64,000 nucleotides of DNA from contig NZ_KQ130483.1 in NCBI RefSeq assembly GCF_001050375.1, positions 1 through 64,000 of the forward strand. The letters run 5' to 3'. A program made the translations under genes and the position numbers. This document shows positions 37,330 to 47,357 of this stretch, piece after piece. The notes under the pieces are model-generated. The model was given only the letters and a program-made list of their open reading frames with translations. It was not told where the DNA came from and did not search any database. Positions within the stretch are counted from its first letter, which is position 1; each line of letters begins with the position of its first letter. This DNA comes from Catenovulum maritimum (GTDB lineage: Bacteria; Pseudomonadota; Gammaproteobacteria; Enterobacterales; Alteromonadaceae).

Positions 37330-38214
37330 ATGCAGTTTAAAGACTCACTTGCTAATTTTAATATAAGTTTTACACAACAAGTTCAAGACTTGTTCGATCA
37401 ACAACCAGAGTCTGTTTCGCCTAAACTATTATCAGCTATGCGTTACAGTGTAGAGAATGGTGGTAAGAGAATCAGACCTTATTTGATGGCTCTTATTGCT
37501 GAAACTATCGGTGTAAATTCAGATAAAATTCTACCTGCTGCACTGGCGCTAGAATGCATACATAGCTATTCACTTGTCCACGATGATTTACCGGCTATGG
37601 ATGACGACAGTTTGAGACGCGGTAAACCTACATGCCATATTCAATTTGATGAAGCAACAGCAATTTTAGCCGGCGATGCATTACAAGCACTTGCTTTTTC
37701 TTTAATATCTAATGCTGATATTAGTGATAATGTAAAAGTATATTGGACCCAATGTTTAGCCAAACATTCTGGTTATTTAGGTATGTGCGGTGGTCAATCT
37801 TTAGACTTAATTGCTGAAAATGAACAAGTTGATTTAGCTCAACTAGAAAAGATACATAGTTTAAAGACTGGTGCATTACTAAAATGCGCTGCTAACATGG
37901 CCTGTGCTGCCAAGCCTGAGCTAAAGCTCTCTACATACCAGAAATTTGACCGTTTTACTGCACTGATAGGATTAGCTTTTCAAATTCAGGATGATATTCT
38001 AGACGTTGTTTCAACCACAGAGCTTCTAGGCAAACCACAAGGTTCTGATGAAAAACTGGCAAAGAGTACCTATCCTAGTTTGCTTGGATTAGAAGGCGCT
38101 AAGCAAAAAGCACAACAAGTTTACCAATCAGCACTAGAGCAATTGGCTGAAGTTCCATACAATACAGATTCCCTTGCTGCTTTTGCTGAATTTATAATAA
38201 ATCGAAAATATTAA
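37330..38214 (+). CDS. ispA: Farnesyl diphosphate synthase
   Basis: Condenses IPP with DMAPP and GPP to farnesyl diphosphate. The 294 residues carry both Asp-rich motifs: the first in [10 protein letters not shown], the second in QIQDDILD, plus GGKRIRP near the N-terminus. The start codon directly abuts the xseB stop and seven bases separate its stop from dxs, so the three genes are one operon. It supplies precursors for undecaprenyl phosphate, quinones and heme O. Confidence 0.95.
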   Translation: MQFKDSLANFNISFTQQVQDLFDQQPESVSPKLLSAMRYSVENGGKRIRPYLMALIAETIGVNSDKILPAALALECIHSYSLVHDDLPAMDDDSLRRGKPTCHIQFDEATAILAGDALQALAFSLISNADISDNVKVYWTQCLAKHSGYLGMCGGQSLDLIAENEQVDLAQLEKIHSLKTGALLKCAANMACAAKPELKLSTYQKFDRFTALIGLAFQIQDDILDVVSTTELLGKPQGSDEKLAKSTYPSLLGLEGAKQKAQQVYQSALEQLAEVPYNTDSLAAFAEFIINRKY

Positions 38215-38221
38215 GTATTTC

Positions 38222-40090
38222 ATGACAACTGATATTAGCCATTACCCTAGATTAAGATTAGTCAATGACCCTGATGATCTTAGAAGCTTGCCTGCAGATG
38301 AACTTCCTCAATTGGCAAATGAACTTCGTCAATTTTTATTAGCTTCTGTTAGCCAAAGCAGTGGGCATTTTGCTTCAGGTTTAGGTACTGTTGAATTAAC
38401 CGTAGCTTTACATTATGTGTATAAAACGCCTTTTGATAAATTAATTTGGGATGTTGGTCATCAAGCTTATCCACACAAGATATTAACTGGTAGAAGAGAT
38501 CGAATACATACAATTAGGCAATTAGATGGACTTCACCCTTTTCCTTGGAGAGAAGAAAGTGAATATGACACGTTAAGTGTTGGTCATTCTTCAACCTCTA
38601 TCAGTGCTGCACTTGGTATCGCAATAGCGGCTAACAAAGAAAAACAAAATAGAAAAGTTGCTGCAATTATAGGTGATGGTGCGATTACTGCTGGTATGGC
38701 TTTCGAAGCGCTAAATCATGCAGGTTCTATCGATAGCGATATGTTAGTTATTTTAAATGATAATGATATGTCTATCTCTGAAAATGTTGGCGCACTTAAT
38801 AATCATTTAGCAAAAATTCTTTCAGGTTCTGTTTATACTTCTTTTCGAGAAAGCGGTAAGAAATTACTAAGTAATGTGCCACCAATCAAAGAATTTGCAA
38901 GCAAAGCTGAAGAGCATATTAAAGGCATGCTTGCGCCAGGCACTATTTTTGAAGAGTTAGGCTTTAACTATATTGGCCCAATCGATGGCCATGATGTACT
39001 TGGTTTAGTTGAAACCCTTAAAAATATGCGCAATTTAAAGGGTCCTCAGTTTTTACACATAGTCACGAAGAAAGGCAAAGGCTATCGACCAGCAGAGCAA
39101 GATCCAATTGGCTATCATGCAGTACCTAAGTTCGATCCAAAGGTAACTGAACTGCCGCAGAAAAAACCAGCAAGCCCAACTTATTCTAAAATATTCGGTG
39201 ATTGGCTATGCGATATGGCAACCAAAGACCCTAAACTCATGGCAATTACCCCCGCTATGAGAGAGGGTTCTGGTATGGTTAAATTCTCCAAATCTTATCC
39301 TGCACAATATTTTGATGTAGCAATCGCTGAACAGCATGCAGTCACGCTTGCAGCTGGTATGGCAATTCAAGGTTTAAAACCAGTAGTCGCCATATACTCT
39401 ACTTTCCTTCAGCGCGGTTATGATCAATTAATACACGATGTTGCTTTGCAAAAATTACCTGTCTTATTCGCAGTTGATCGCGCAGGAATTGTTGGGGCTG
39501 ATGGCCCAACACATCAAGGCACCTTTGATATTAGCTTCTTAAGATATATTCCCAATCTAGTCATTATGACGCCTTCTGATGAAAACGAATGTCGTCAAAT
39601 GCTTTACACTGGTCATCAACTCAATTTACCTAGCGTAGTTCGCTATCCTAGAGGTACAGGTCCAGATTCGGATGTCCAAACCGAGATGCAAGCATTAGAA
39701 ATCGGTAAATCAGTGACGAAGCGTAAAGGTCAAAAAATATCCATTTTAAACTTTGGAACTCTATGTCATTTTGCGCAAGAAGCAGCAGAGATTTTGGATG
39801 CGAGTTTAATTGACATGAGATTTGTCAAACCCATCGATGAATCAGCTATTGCTAAAGTATGTGACGAATACGAGTTAGTCGTCACACTTGAAGATAACTG
39901 TGTACAAGGTGGTGCAGGATCGGCAGTGCTTGAGTGTATTGCTAAACTAGGCAAGGCAAAACCTTGTTTGAATCTTGGTGTTCCGGATGAATTTTTAAAA
40001 CACGGTAGCCAAGAAGAAATGTATCAATTATTAAAATTAGATGCTCAAGGTATCATAGATCAAATAACCGCTTTTCAATACGCGACATAA
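38222..40090 (+). CDS. dxs: 1-deoxy-D-xylulose-5-phosphate synthase
   Basis: Thiamine-diphosphate enzyme making DXP from pyruvate and glyceraldehyde 3-phosphate, the entry step of the MEP isoprenoid pathway. The 622 residues match the E. coli enzyme (620). The ThDP motif runs from [18 protein letters not shown] to LNDNDMSIS; the transketolase-like active segment [16 protein letters not shown] and the C-terminal domain follow. Last gene of the xseB-ispA-dxs operon. Confidence 0.97.
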   Translation: MTTDISHYPRLRLVNDPDDLRSLPADELPQLANELRQFLLASVSQSSGHFASGLGTVELTVALHYVYKTPFDKLIWDVGHQAYPHKILTGRRDRIHTIRQLDGLHPFPWREESEYDTLSVGHSSTSISAALGIAIAANKEKQNRKVAAIIGDGAITAGMAFEALNHAGSIDSDMLVILNDNDMSISENVGALNNHLAKILSGSVYTSFRESGKKLLSNVPPIKEFASKAEEHIKGMLAPGTIFEELGFNYIGPIDGHDVLGLVETLKNMRNLKGPQFLHIVTKKGKGYRPAEQDPIGYHAVPKFDPKVTELPQKKPASPTYSKIFGDWLCDMATKDPKLMAITPAMREGSGMVKFSKSYPAQYFDVAIAEQHAVTLAAGMAIQGLKPVVAIYSTFLQRGYDQLIHDVALQKLPVLFAVDRAGIVGADGPTHQGTFDISFLRYIPNLVIMTPSDENECRQMLYTGHQLNLPSVVRYPRGTGPDSDVQTEMQALEIGKSVTKRKGQKISILNFGTLCHFAQEAAEILDASLIDMRFVKPIDESAIAKVCDEYELVVTLEDNCVQGGAGSAVLECIAKLGKAKPCLNLGVPDEFLKHGSQEEMYQLLKLDAQGIIDQITAFQYAT

Positions 40091-40239
40091 ATAGCCAGCA
40101 TTAAAATACGAAGGACTTAATGACGCTAAAAGGTATTGGTTTGTGAAGTCAATTGCACTTGCTTTGAGTTTAGAGTGTAAAATTTAGCGTTTAGAGAAAA
40201 TAGAAGTGTTGGTTAATCATTGCTAGTCAGTTAATTATT

Positions 40240-40276
40240 AAAACAGGATACGATAAATGTTAAATATCGTATCCTG
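40240..40276 (-). terminator. Terminator of the alpha-glucosidase gene
   Basis: Perfect 11-base stem CAGGATACGAT / ATCGTATCCTG (40244-40254, 40266-40276), followed on the minus strand by TTTT. It also separates convergent dxs. Confidence 0.8.
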
Positions 40277-40284
40277 GATCAAAC

Positions 40285-41910
40285 TTAACTCACTTTTTCA
40301 GCCATATAAACGGCGTATCTTGGCAGCGTGATTAAATTTTTGTCTTTTTGTCCTTGCGACAAATCAAAAGCTAGTTTAATTGCTTGCAGCTCAGCTTCAG
40401 ATTCAAAATTTTGTTCCTCAGCAGATAAATTTAATGCCACTAACCAAGTCTTACCTTCAAAGCTTCGTTCAAAGCATAAAACTGATTCATTAACTGAAAT
40501 AAACTCAATGTCACCTAACTTTAAAATATCTTGTTTTGAACGCCACTTCATCCAACTTTGATAAAATGTGAGGATAGATTTAGGATCACCACTTTGTTGG
40601 TCAACTGACAATGCTCTATGGTCTGCAGGAATAGGTAACCAAGGTTTACTATCGCTAAAACCAGCTTCTGATTCAGATTCTTGCCAAGGCATAGGCGTTC
40701 GACAACCATCCCTACCTTTAAATTTAGGCCAAAACTCTATGCCATACGGGTCTTGCAGTTGTTCAAATGAAACATATGCTTCTTCTAAACCAAGCTCTTC
40801 ACCTTGGTAGCTACAAACAGTGCCTTTTAAGCTACTGACGAGTACTGTAAGCATTTTTGCAAGTTGTTTGTCTGAGGCATTGTCTTTACCCCATCTAGTC
40901 ACTACTCGTTCGACATCGTGATTACTAATAGCCCAACATGGCCAACCATCTTTCATGGTATTTTCAAGCTGTTTTACTGTGTTACTAATATGCTCTACAG
41001 TAAAATCATCTGTTAACAATTCAAAACTATACGCCATGTGCAAACGTTTATTATCTGCAGTATATTCAGCCATAGTCTGAATAGAGTCTTCCGAACTGAT
41101 TTCACCTAGCGCAGTTGTACCAGGATATTTATCTAACAGTTGACGTAGCGATTCAATAAAAGCTAGATTTTCCGGCTGAGTGTTATTGTGATAATGGTAC
41201 TGGTATGCGTATGGATTGTCAGGAGAAAAACCTCGACCATTACGCTCATGTATTGGCTTTGCTGGATTGTCACGTAAAAATTTATCGTGAAAACAAAAAT
41301 TAACAGCATCCAAACGCAAACCATCAACGCCTTTCTTTAGCCAGTATTCTACATTTTCTAACACTGCTTTTTGTACTTCTGGATTATGAAAGTTTAAGTC
41401 CGGTTGTGATGATAAAAAGTTGTGAAGATAATATTGTTGTCTTCTAGAATCCCATTTCCAGCCCATACCGCCAAAAATAGATAACCAATTGTTAGGTGGC
41501 ATACCATCCGCTTTAGAATCAGCCCACACATACCAATCGGCTTTGGGGTTTAGTCTATTTTGACGGCTTTCAGCAAACCACTCATGCTGATCTGAGGTAT
41601 GACTCAAAACCTGATCTATCATGACTTTCAGCCCTAACTTATGGGCTTTCTCTAACAAGTGGTCAAAGTCATCCATATTGCCAAATAAAGGATCGACTGC
41701 TTTATAGTCACTTATATCATAGCCAAAATCTTTCATTGGCGATTTAAAAAATGGAGATATCCAAATTGCGTCTACTCCTAAATCAGCTATGTAATCAAGC
41801 TTTTCGGAAATACCGCGTAAATCACCAACCCCATCATTATTCGCATCGTAAAATGAGCGCGGGTAAATTTGATATATTACAGCGCCTCTCCACCATTCAT
41901 GCTGATTCAT
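40285..41910 (-). CDS. GH13 alpha-glucosidase (oligo-1,6-/maltase type)
   Basis: Cytoplasmic glycoside hydrolase releasing glucose from short alpha-glucosides. The 541 residues open MNQHEWWRGAVIYQIYPRSF, with no signal peptide. GH13 catalytic residues are the nucleophile Asp201 (GLRLDAV), acid/base Glu270 (ALGE) and Asp332 (SNHD); the DQVLSHTSDQH motif is also clear. The start is the ATG at 41910 with AGAGG upstream. The frame is open to GTG 42006, but that stretch carries an operator-like site and is better read as leader. It lies divergent from the MFS transporter and amylase. Confidence 0.9.
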   Translation of the reverse strand: MNQHEWWRGAVIYQIYPRSFYDANNDGVGDLRGISEKLDYIADLGVDAIWISPFFKSPMKDFGYDISDYKAVDPLFGNMDDFDHLLEKAHKLGLKVMIDQVLSHTSDQHEWFAESRQNRLNPKADWYVWADSKADGMPPNNWLSIFGGMGWKWDSRRQQYYLHNFLSSQPDLNFHNPEVQKAVLENVEYWLKKGVDGLRLDAVNFCFHDKFLRDNPAKPIHERNGRGFSPDNPYAYQYHYHNNTQPENLAFIESLRQLLDKYPGTTALGEISSEDSIQTMAEYTADNKRLHMAYSFELLTDDFTVEHISNTVKQLENTMKDGWPCWAISNHDVERVVTRWGKDNASDKQLAKMLTVLVSSLKGTVCSYQGEELGLEEAYVSFEQLQDPYGIEFWPKFKGRDGCRTPMPWQESESEAGFSDSKPWLPIPADHRALSVDQQSGDPKSILTFYQSWMKWRSKQDILKLGDIEFISVNESVLCFERSFEGKTWLVALNLSAEEQNFESEAELQAIKLAFDLSQGQKDKNLITLPRYAVYMAEKVS

Positions 41911-41984
41911 AACATGACCTCTTTTCGTTTGTTTATCAATCTGAGTTATAGAATAGAAGATGTCACCGTGACTATTCAATCTAA

Positions 41985-41998
41985 TGCAATCGTATGCA
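41985..41998. promoter_or_regulatory. LacI-type operator candidate in the glucosidase leader
   Basis: TGCAATCGTATGCA is a pseudo-palindrome centred on CG, symmetric in five of seven positions. It shares the 12-base string CGTATGCATAAA with the site at 42126. It lies about 75 bases upstream of the glucosidase ATG. Confidence 0.4.
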
Positions 41999-42125
41999 TA
42001 AATCACAATGTTAACGCATTATCTGACGTTCTAACAAAGAATTAAAAATATATTCCTTATAAAACAGTTATATAAACTTAACCCGCTTCAAATTTATAAA
42101 CATTTTATCAACAATAATTCAAACT

Positions 42126-42139
42126 TGAATACGTATGCA
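42126..42139. promoter_or_regulatory. LacI-type operator candidate upstream of the transporter
   Basis: TGAATACGTATGCA is a 14-base pseudo-palindrome centred on CG, symmetric in six of seven positions, typical in form for LacI-family operators. Centre to centre it is 141 bases from the first site, in the divergent intergenic region. The LacI-family gene at 45519 is the obvious candidate regulator. Confidence 0.45.
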
Positions 42140-42319
42140 TAAAGTTGTCAACAATTGGGCCTAGGCTATATATTTGTTAAATCGAATGAAATAGTAACTA
42201 AGTCATTTATTTATATTCTTAATAATGCTTTTTAAAAGATTATTTTAGATTCGATTTTTAAAAAATTTATTAACAACTATGCTTATGTTTAGTCGTTACA
42301 GCTATAGATGAGAAGTCAC

Positions 42320-43792
42320 ATGAACGAAAAACCGCAGTTATCTTTTTGGCAAATATGGAATATGTGCTTTGGATTTTTAGGAATTCAATTTGGCTTTGCT
42401 TTACAAAATGCAAATGTCAGTCGGATATTTCAAAGTTTAGGCGCAGACATTGAAGAAATACCTATCTTATGGATTGCAGCGCCAATAACAGGTTTGGTTG
42501 TTCAACCTATCATAGGATATTTAAGTGACAAAACATGGTGTAGCTTAGGCAGAAGGAGGCCCTTCTTTTTAATTGGCGCTATATTGTCATCTATTAGCTT
42601 AGTCTTTATGCCTAACTCACCCAGTTTATGGATTGCTGCAGGTATGCTGTGGGTTTTAGATGCTTCAATTAATATTTCAATGGAGCCATTCCGAGCTTTT
42701 GTTGGTGATAATTTAAATAAAAAGCAACGTCCGCTTGGTTACTCAATGCAAAGTTTGTTTATTGGTTTAGGCGCAGTTGTTGCTTCTGCATTACCATGGA
42801 TAATGACCAATTGGTTTGACGTTAGCAATGAGGCGGTTGCCGGTGAAATCCCTGATTCAGTAAAATACGCATTCTATTGGGGTGCGGCAGTGTTATTAGT
42901 TGCGGTTGGTTGGACTATAGTCAGCAGTAAAGAGTACAGCCCTGAAGAATTAGCTAGCTTTAACAACGAAACAATTGAACAACAAAGAACAATATTCAGT
43001 AACGATAAGTTCAAAAAGCCAACGCTGCTTATGATGAGCACAGGTGTTATTTTCACCGCTGCAATTTTATTGTTAGATTTAGAAAAACAACTCTATATTT
43101 TGTCATTAGGCTTAATTGCTGTCGCGACTTGCTTTTTAGTCGCAGATAAGATGATAGCTGCGAATAAATTTAATAATGGTTTTGCAGCTATAATGCACGA
43201 TTTAATTAACATGCCATCGACTATGAAGCAGCTTGCTATTGTACAATTTTTTAGCTGGTTTGCATTATTTGCCATGTGGATATATACCACCTCAGCTGTT
43301 ACTGATTTCCACTTTGGTAGCCAAGAGGCAAACGATCTTGCTTACAACCAAGGTGCAAATTGGGTCGGTGTATTATTTGCGGCTTATAACGGTTTCGCAG
43401 CTATCGCAGCAATATTTATACCTAAACTTGTCAGTACATTCGGCATTAAACAAGCGCACGCAATTAGTTTAACGCTAGGCGCATTAGGCTTTTTAAGTTT
43501 CATTTTGATTAAAGATCCAGATTGGTTATTAGTTTCTATGGTGGGCGTTGGTTTCGCTTGGGCATCTATTTTATCACTGCCATATTCTATGCTATCCAAT
43601 AGTTTACCCTCTCATAAAATGGGTGTCTTTATGGGCATTTTTAACTTCTTCATCGTTATACCACAGATATTGGCAGCCTCGATCTTAGGCATTTTACTTT
43701 CTATTATTAATTCAGGTGCAATTGCAGCGTTAATGATAGGAGCTGTGAGTCTAGTGATAAGTGCTATTTTTACATTAAGAACTAAATTATAA
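42320..43792 (+). CDS. MFS sugar transporter (SLC45/maltose type)
   Basis: 490-residue permease with about 12 membrane helices. It opens with the LSFWQIWNMCFGFLGIQFGFALQ pattern and carries the loop motif SDKTWCSLGRRRPF between helices 2 and 3, typical of the SLC45-like glycoside transporters found next to alpha-glucosidases. Import of maltose or malto-oligosaccharides is inferred from the neighbours. ATG 42320 is preferred because purine-rich GAGAAG precedes it; ATG 42308 has no Shine-Dalgarno. The amylase gene follows 24 bases later, so the two are co-transcribed. Confidence 0.85.
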   Translation: MNEKPQLSFWQIWNMCFGFLGIQFGFALQNANVSRIFQSLGADIEEIPILWIAAPITGLVVQPIIGYLSDKTWCSLGRRRPFFLIGAILSSISLVFMPNSPSLWIAAGMLWVLDASINISMEPFRAFVGDNLNKKQRPLGYSMQSLFIGLGAVVASALPWIMTNWFDVSNEAVAGEIPDSVKYAFYWGAAVLLVAVGWTIVSSKEYSPEELASFNNETIEQQRTIFSNDKFKKPTLLMMSTGVIFTAAILLLDLEKQLYILSLGLIAVATCFLVADKMIAANKFNNGFAAIMHDLINMPSTMKQLAIVQFFSWFALFAMWIYTTSAVTDFHFGSQEANDLAYNQGANWVGVLFAAYNGFAAIAAIFIPKLVSTFGIKQAHAISLTLGALGFLSFILIKDPDWLLVSMVGVGFAWASILSLPYSMLSNSLPSHKMGVFMGIFNFFIVIPQILAASILGILLSIINSGAIAALMIGAVSLVISAIFTLRTKL

Positions 43793-43816
43793 AACATTTA
43801 ACAAAGAGACTTAATA

Positions 43817-45496
43817 ATGAAAAAACATTTCAAAACAAATCATTTAATATTTAGTGTTGCTGCAAGTGTCTTAATATCCGGTTGCCAATCTACTCCAAAG
43901 GAAATGGCCAAAGAGTACTATGGAACTAAAAATCAATTTGCTCAAGAGTCTGTATATTTCCTGATGACTGACAGATTTGTCGATGGCGATAAAAATAATA
44001 ATTACCCAAATCAAGGCGGTAAACATAAAACATTTGACCGACCACTAATCAGCAAAGATGGTAGTCAATCTGCTAACGTAGGCTACATGGGCGGTGATTT
44101 TAAAGGTATAGCTAATAATATAGATTACATCACAGATATGGGCTTCACAGCGCTATGGATTACGCCTATTGTTGATAACCCTGACATGGCATTCAATGGC
44201 GGTGAGAAAATTGAATTTGGTGGTCAATTTAAAGATGGTGGCAAAACAGGATATCACGGTTACTGGGGAGTCAATTTCTTTAAAGAAGACGAACACTTAG
44301 TTTCTGCTGACTTAAATTACCAGCAACTAAACAAAAAATTAAAACAAAATGGCGTTAAACCAATATTAGACATAGTACTTAATCATGGTTCTCCATCCTT
44401 TACGATGAAAGAGGATTTGCCAAAGTATGGTGAGATATATGACAAAGCTGGTAATTTAATTGCGGACCATCAAAATATTCACCCAACAAAACTAGATTTA
44501 AATAACCCTCTGCACAAATTTTTTCATAACAAGACAGATTTAGTACAGCTTTCTAATATAAATGAAGACAATCCAGCAGTTTTGGATTATTTCGTTGAAG
44601 CTTATTTACAATGGATAGACCAAGGAGCGGAAGCCTTTAGAATTGATACGATTAGACATATGCCTCATCATTTATGGAAGGCGTTTAGTGATAGAATTAG
44701 AGCAAAACATCCTAACTTTTTTATGTTTGGAGAAAGTTTTGAATATGAAGCAACTAAAGTAGCTCAGCACACACTACCTAAAAACGGCGAAGTCAGTGTT
44801 TTAGATTTCCCTGGGCAAAAGTTAATGACGCAAGTATTTGAAAATAAGGAGTCTTCTTACACAGAAATTCTAGATTATTTATATCTAACACATGGTCCAT
44901 ATCATAATCCTTATGATTTGATGACGTTTTATGATAACCATGATATGGCCCGTATGAATGCAGACGAGAATGGGTTTATTGATGCAAATAATTGGCTAAT
45001 GACCTCACGAGGGATACCAGTAGTCTATTACGGTTCTGAGATTGCTTTTCAGGCAGGTTTAAAGGAACACTTTGGTAATAGAAACTATTATGGCCAAGCT
45101 AATATAGATAAAGCGCCTAACTCGACTGTCTATAAAAATTTAAAGAGAATTAACCTAGTCCGAAAAAACACACCTGCTTTACAAAGTGGTTTACAAGCAA
45201 ACATCGAATTCACTAAAGACACAGCTAGTTTTTTACGAGTTTTACAACTTGATGGTGTAGAGCAGATGGCTTTAGTTTTATTAAATAAATCAGGCGAAGA
45301 CAAAACAATTTCGATTGATAAATATTTAACTAATGGTAAATGGCAGAGTCAAATTACAAACTCAAGCCATATCGTTGAAAACAATATGCTAGAAATTAAA
45401 GTACCAGCACATGGTGTAGACGTTTTAGTCCTAAACAAAACACCTGAAAACAAAGCACTGATAGCTGAATTAGATAGATTAATGCTAAACAAATAA
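43817..45496 (+). CDS. GH13 alpha-amylase lipoprotein
   Basis: 559-residue secreted enzyme cutting alpha-1,4-glucans outside the cytoplasm. The signal peptide ends in lipobox ISGC (Cys23), so it should be anchored to the outer membrane. The catalytic set is Asp277 (FRIDTIRH), Glu306 (FGES) and Asp376 (DNHD), with the DIVLNHG motif before them. A C-terminal beta domain (about 460-545) follows. In the scheme of this locus it makes malto-oligosaccharides that the transporter and glucosidase then use. Subfamily and product size are not determined. Confidence 0.9.
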   Translation: MKKHFKTNHLIFSVAASVLISGCQSTPKEMAKEYYGTKNQFAQESVYFLMTDRFVDGDKNNNYPNQGGKHKTFDRPLISKDGSQSANVGYMGGDFKGIANNIDYITDMGFTALWITPIVDNPDMAFNGGEKIEFGGQFKDGGKTGYHGYWGVNFFKEDEHLVSADLNYQQLNKKLKQNGVKPILDIVLNHGSPSFTMKEDLPKYGEIYDKAGNLIADHQNIHPTKLDLNNPLHKFFHNKTDLVQLSNINEDNPAVLDYFVEAYLQWIDQGAEAFRIDTIRHMPHHLWKAFSDRIRAKHPNFFMFGESFEYEATKVAQHTLPKNGEVSVLDFPGQKLMTQVFENKESSYTEILDYLYLTHGPYHNPYDLMTFYDNHDMARMNADENGFIDANNWLMTSRGIPVVYYGSEIAFQAGLKEHFGNRNYYGQANIDKAPNSTVYKNLKRINLVRKNTPALQSGLQANIEFTKDTASFLRVLQLDGVEQMALVLLNKSGEDKTISIDKYLTNGKWQSQITNSSHIVENNMLEIKVPAHGVDVLVLNKTPENKALIAELDRLMLNK

Positions 45497-45509
45497 TCCT
45501 TGTTATTCG

Positions 45510-45531
45510 AGGGGTTAATTAATTAACCCCT
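45510..45531. terminator. Perfect 22-bp palindrome between amylase and LacI genes
   Basis: AGGGGTTAATT joined directly to AATTAACCCCT, fully self-complementary. It covers the stop codon of the minus-strand LacI gene and follows the amylase stop by 13 bases. As an RNA it would be a hairpin with a tiny loop and no U-tract, so a terminator role is only probable. Confidence 0.5.
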
Positions 45532-46547
45532 CCGCATGACTGCCTCACGATTAATTTAGCTGGGATAAGTGCTGAATCAACGTCAATCTTATGTATCTTT
45601 TTAATTAAGGCTTCAACTAACATCTCACCTGCAAGTTTAGTGTTTTGTTGCATAGTCGTCAGTTGTGGCGTGGTTAAATGCGAGACAGGTATATCATCAA
45701 AGCCTACAATGGCTAAATCTTCTGGCACTTTCATACCAACTTTCTGAAAAGCTCTAAGAGCACCTACAGCAATCATATCTGAAGCACCAAATACAGCATC
45801 AATCCTGGCATTATTTCGAACTAATTTCATCGCCGCATCCCAACCAGAATCTTCAGTCGAAATGGCATGTACTTGATTTTCAGCAATGATGTCTAATCCA
45901 TGATCAGTTAAGGCTTTGCAATGGCCAAGATATCTATCTCTAAACTCTGGAGAATGTTCAGATGAATCGCCTAAAAATGCAAAATGTTTAAAACCTTTAT
46001 CGATCAAGTGTTTGGTAATGACATAACCACCTTCAAAATTATCACAACCAAATGAACTACCCGGTTGTCCTTCAACTATTGTTCCGTAACGTACAAAATG
46101 TGTACCCTGTTCATTTAACTGAGTCAATTTAGCTTCATAGTCGACGTAATCACCGTACCCTAACAAAATGATGCCATCCGCTTTTGATGCATCTTCATAA
46201 TCAGCATGCCAATCTTCACTTAGTTGCTGAAAAGAAACGAGTAAATCATAACCACTCTTTGCAGCCGCTCTGGTAATGCAACCAAGTATAGATAAAAAGA
46301 AAGGATTTATCATAGATTCATCAGATGTAGGGTCTTCAAATAATAATAAAGCTAAAGTACCTGTCTGCTGAGATCTTAAATTACTCGCATTTTTATCAAC
46401 TTTATAGTTAAGTTCCTTTGCAAGTTGTTGAATTTTGTTTCTGGTTTCTTCATTAACTAATGGGCTATTTCTCAATGCTCTTGATACTGTTGATTGAGAG
46501 ACACCTGCTTTGTACGCTATATCTAGTGAAGTTGCTTTAGATTTCAT
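45519..46547 (-). CDS. LacI-family transcriptional regulator
   Basis: 342-residue sugar-responsive repressor. The N-terminal helix-turn-helix reads SLDIAYKAGVSQSTVSRALR, followed by the hinge and a periplasmic-binding-protein-like effector domain. It probably controls the alpha-glucan genes beside it and may bind the two operator-like sites at 41985 and 42126 (inference). I prefer the ATG at 46547, which gives the usual MKSKATSLDIA start; a TTG at 46565 is also in frame. It also stands right after the Entner-Doudoroff operon, whose terminator separates them. Confidence 0.88.
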   Translation of the reverse strand: MKSKATSLDIAYKAGVSQSTVSRALRNSPLVNEETRNKIQQLAKELNYKVDKNASNLRSQQTGTLALLLFEDPTSDESMINPFFLSILGCITRAAAKSGYDLLVSFQQLSEDWHADYEDASKADGIILLGYGDYVDYEAKLTQLNEQGTHFVRYGTIVEGQPGSSFGCDNFEGGYVITKHLIDKGFKHFAFLGDSSEHSPEFRDRYLGHCKALTDHGLDIIAENQVHAISTEDSGWDAAMKLVRNNARIDAVFGASDMIAVGALRAFQKVGMKVPEDLAIVGFDDIPVSHLTTPQLTTMQQNTKLAGEMLVEALIKKIHKIDVDSALIPAKLIVRQSCGGVN

Positions 46548-46664
46548 GCTATGGGTACCTATCAAAGGTGATATTTATTTTTAATTATAATAAGTTAATA
46601 GCTCAAATTTATTGTTTTTACAATACGTTATAAGTTTTTATACAAAAAAGTGACAAGCTTATAC

Positions 46665-46691
46665 AAAAAAGCCACCTAAAAGGTGGCTTTT
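46665..46691 (-). terminator. Terminator of the zwf-pgl-edd-glk-eda operon
   Basis: Perfect 11-base stem AAAAGCCACCT / AGGTGGCTTTT with loop AAA, followed on the minus strand by a T-run. It lies 16 bases past the eda stop. Confidence 0.9.
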
Positions 46692-46706
46692 GTAGATATT
46701 GATAAA

Positions 46707-47345
46707 TTATACGTTGTTAGCAGCTTTAGCTAACTCTGTAATTTTTTTCCAATCTCCAGCTTCAACTACATCATTTGGCACTAACCATGAACCGCCAACA
46801 CAACGGACATTTGGTAATGCTAAATAATCTTTATAGTTTGATGGGCTAATACCACCTGTAGGGCAGAAATTGATATGAGGTAATGGTCCACCAATAGACT
46901 TAAGTGCGTTTACACCACCATTTGATTCTGCAGGGAAAAACTTAAAGCAATCATAGCCATGATCCATACCCATCATTAACTCAGATATAGTAGAGATACC
47001 TGGTAATAATGCAGTTTTACCTAAATTTGCAGCATCAAGTAACTTTGGTGTTAAACCTGGGCTAATTGCAAATTGAGCACCACGATCTTCAACTGCTTTT
47101 AACTGTTCAAGATTTGTCACAGTGCCCGCACCAGTAATGCTTTCAGGAAATTTTTGTGCGATTAACTCAATCGCATCAAGCGCACATTCTGTACGTAAAG
47201 TAATTTCAAATACTTTAGTACCACCTTCTAATAATGCTTCAGCAACAGGAACTGCGTGTTCAAGTTTTTTAAAAACTAATACTGGTACAACTTTTCCAGC
47301 ATTCATAACGTCTAGAGGTTGCATAGACCAATTTCTTGTAGTCAT
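46707..47345 (-). CDS. eda: KDPG/KHG aldolase
   Basis: Splits 2-keto-3-deoxy-6-phosphogluconate into pyruvate and glyceraldehyde 3-phosphate, the last Entner-Doudoroff step. The 212 residues show the Schiff-base Lys in CFKFFPAE, the Glu in TEITLRT-like context (FEITLRT) and the phosphate site GGISPSN. Last gene of the five-gene operon, 12 bases after glk, with a strong terminator. Confidence 0.96.
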   Translation of the reverse strand: MTTRNWSMQPLDVMNAGKVVPVLVFKKLEHAVPVAEALLEGGTKVFEITLRTECALDAIELIAQKFPESITGAGTVTNLEQLKAVEDRGAQFAISPGLTPKLLDAANLGKTALLPGISTISELMMGMDHGYDCFKFFPAESNGGVNALKSIGGPLPHINFCPTGGISPSNYKDYLALPNVRCVGGSWLVPNDVVEAGDWKKITELAKAANNV

Positions 47346-47357
47346 TTAATAAGCCTT

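Noticed and set aside
41911-42006. N-terminal extension of the alpha-glucosidase from GTG 42006
   Set aside because: The extension does not look like GH13 sequence, carries an operator-like site, and a good Shine-Dalgarno precedes ATG 41910.
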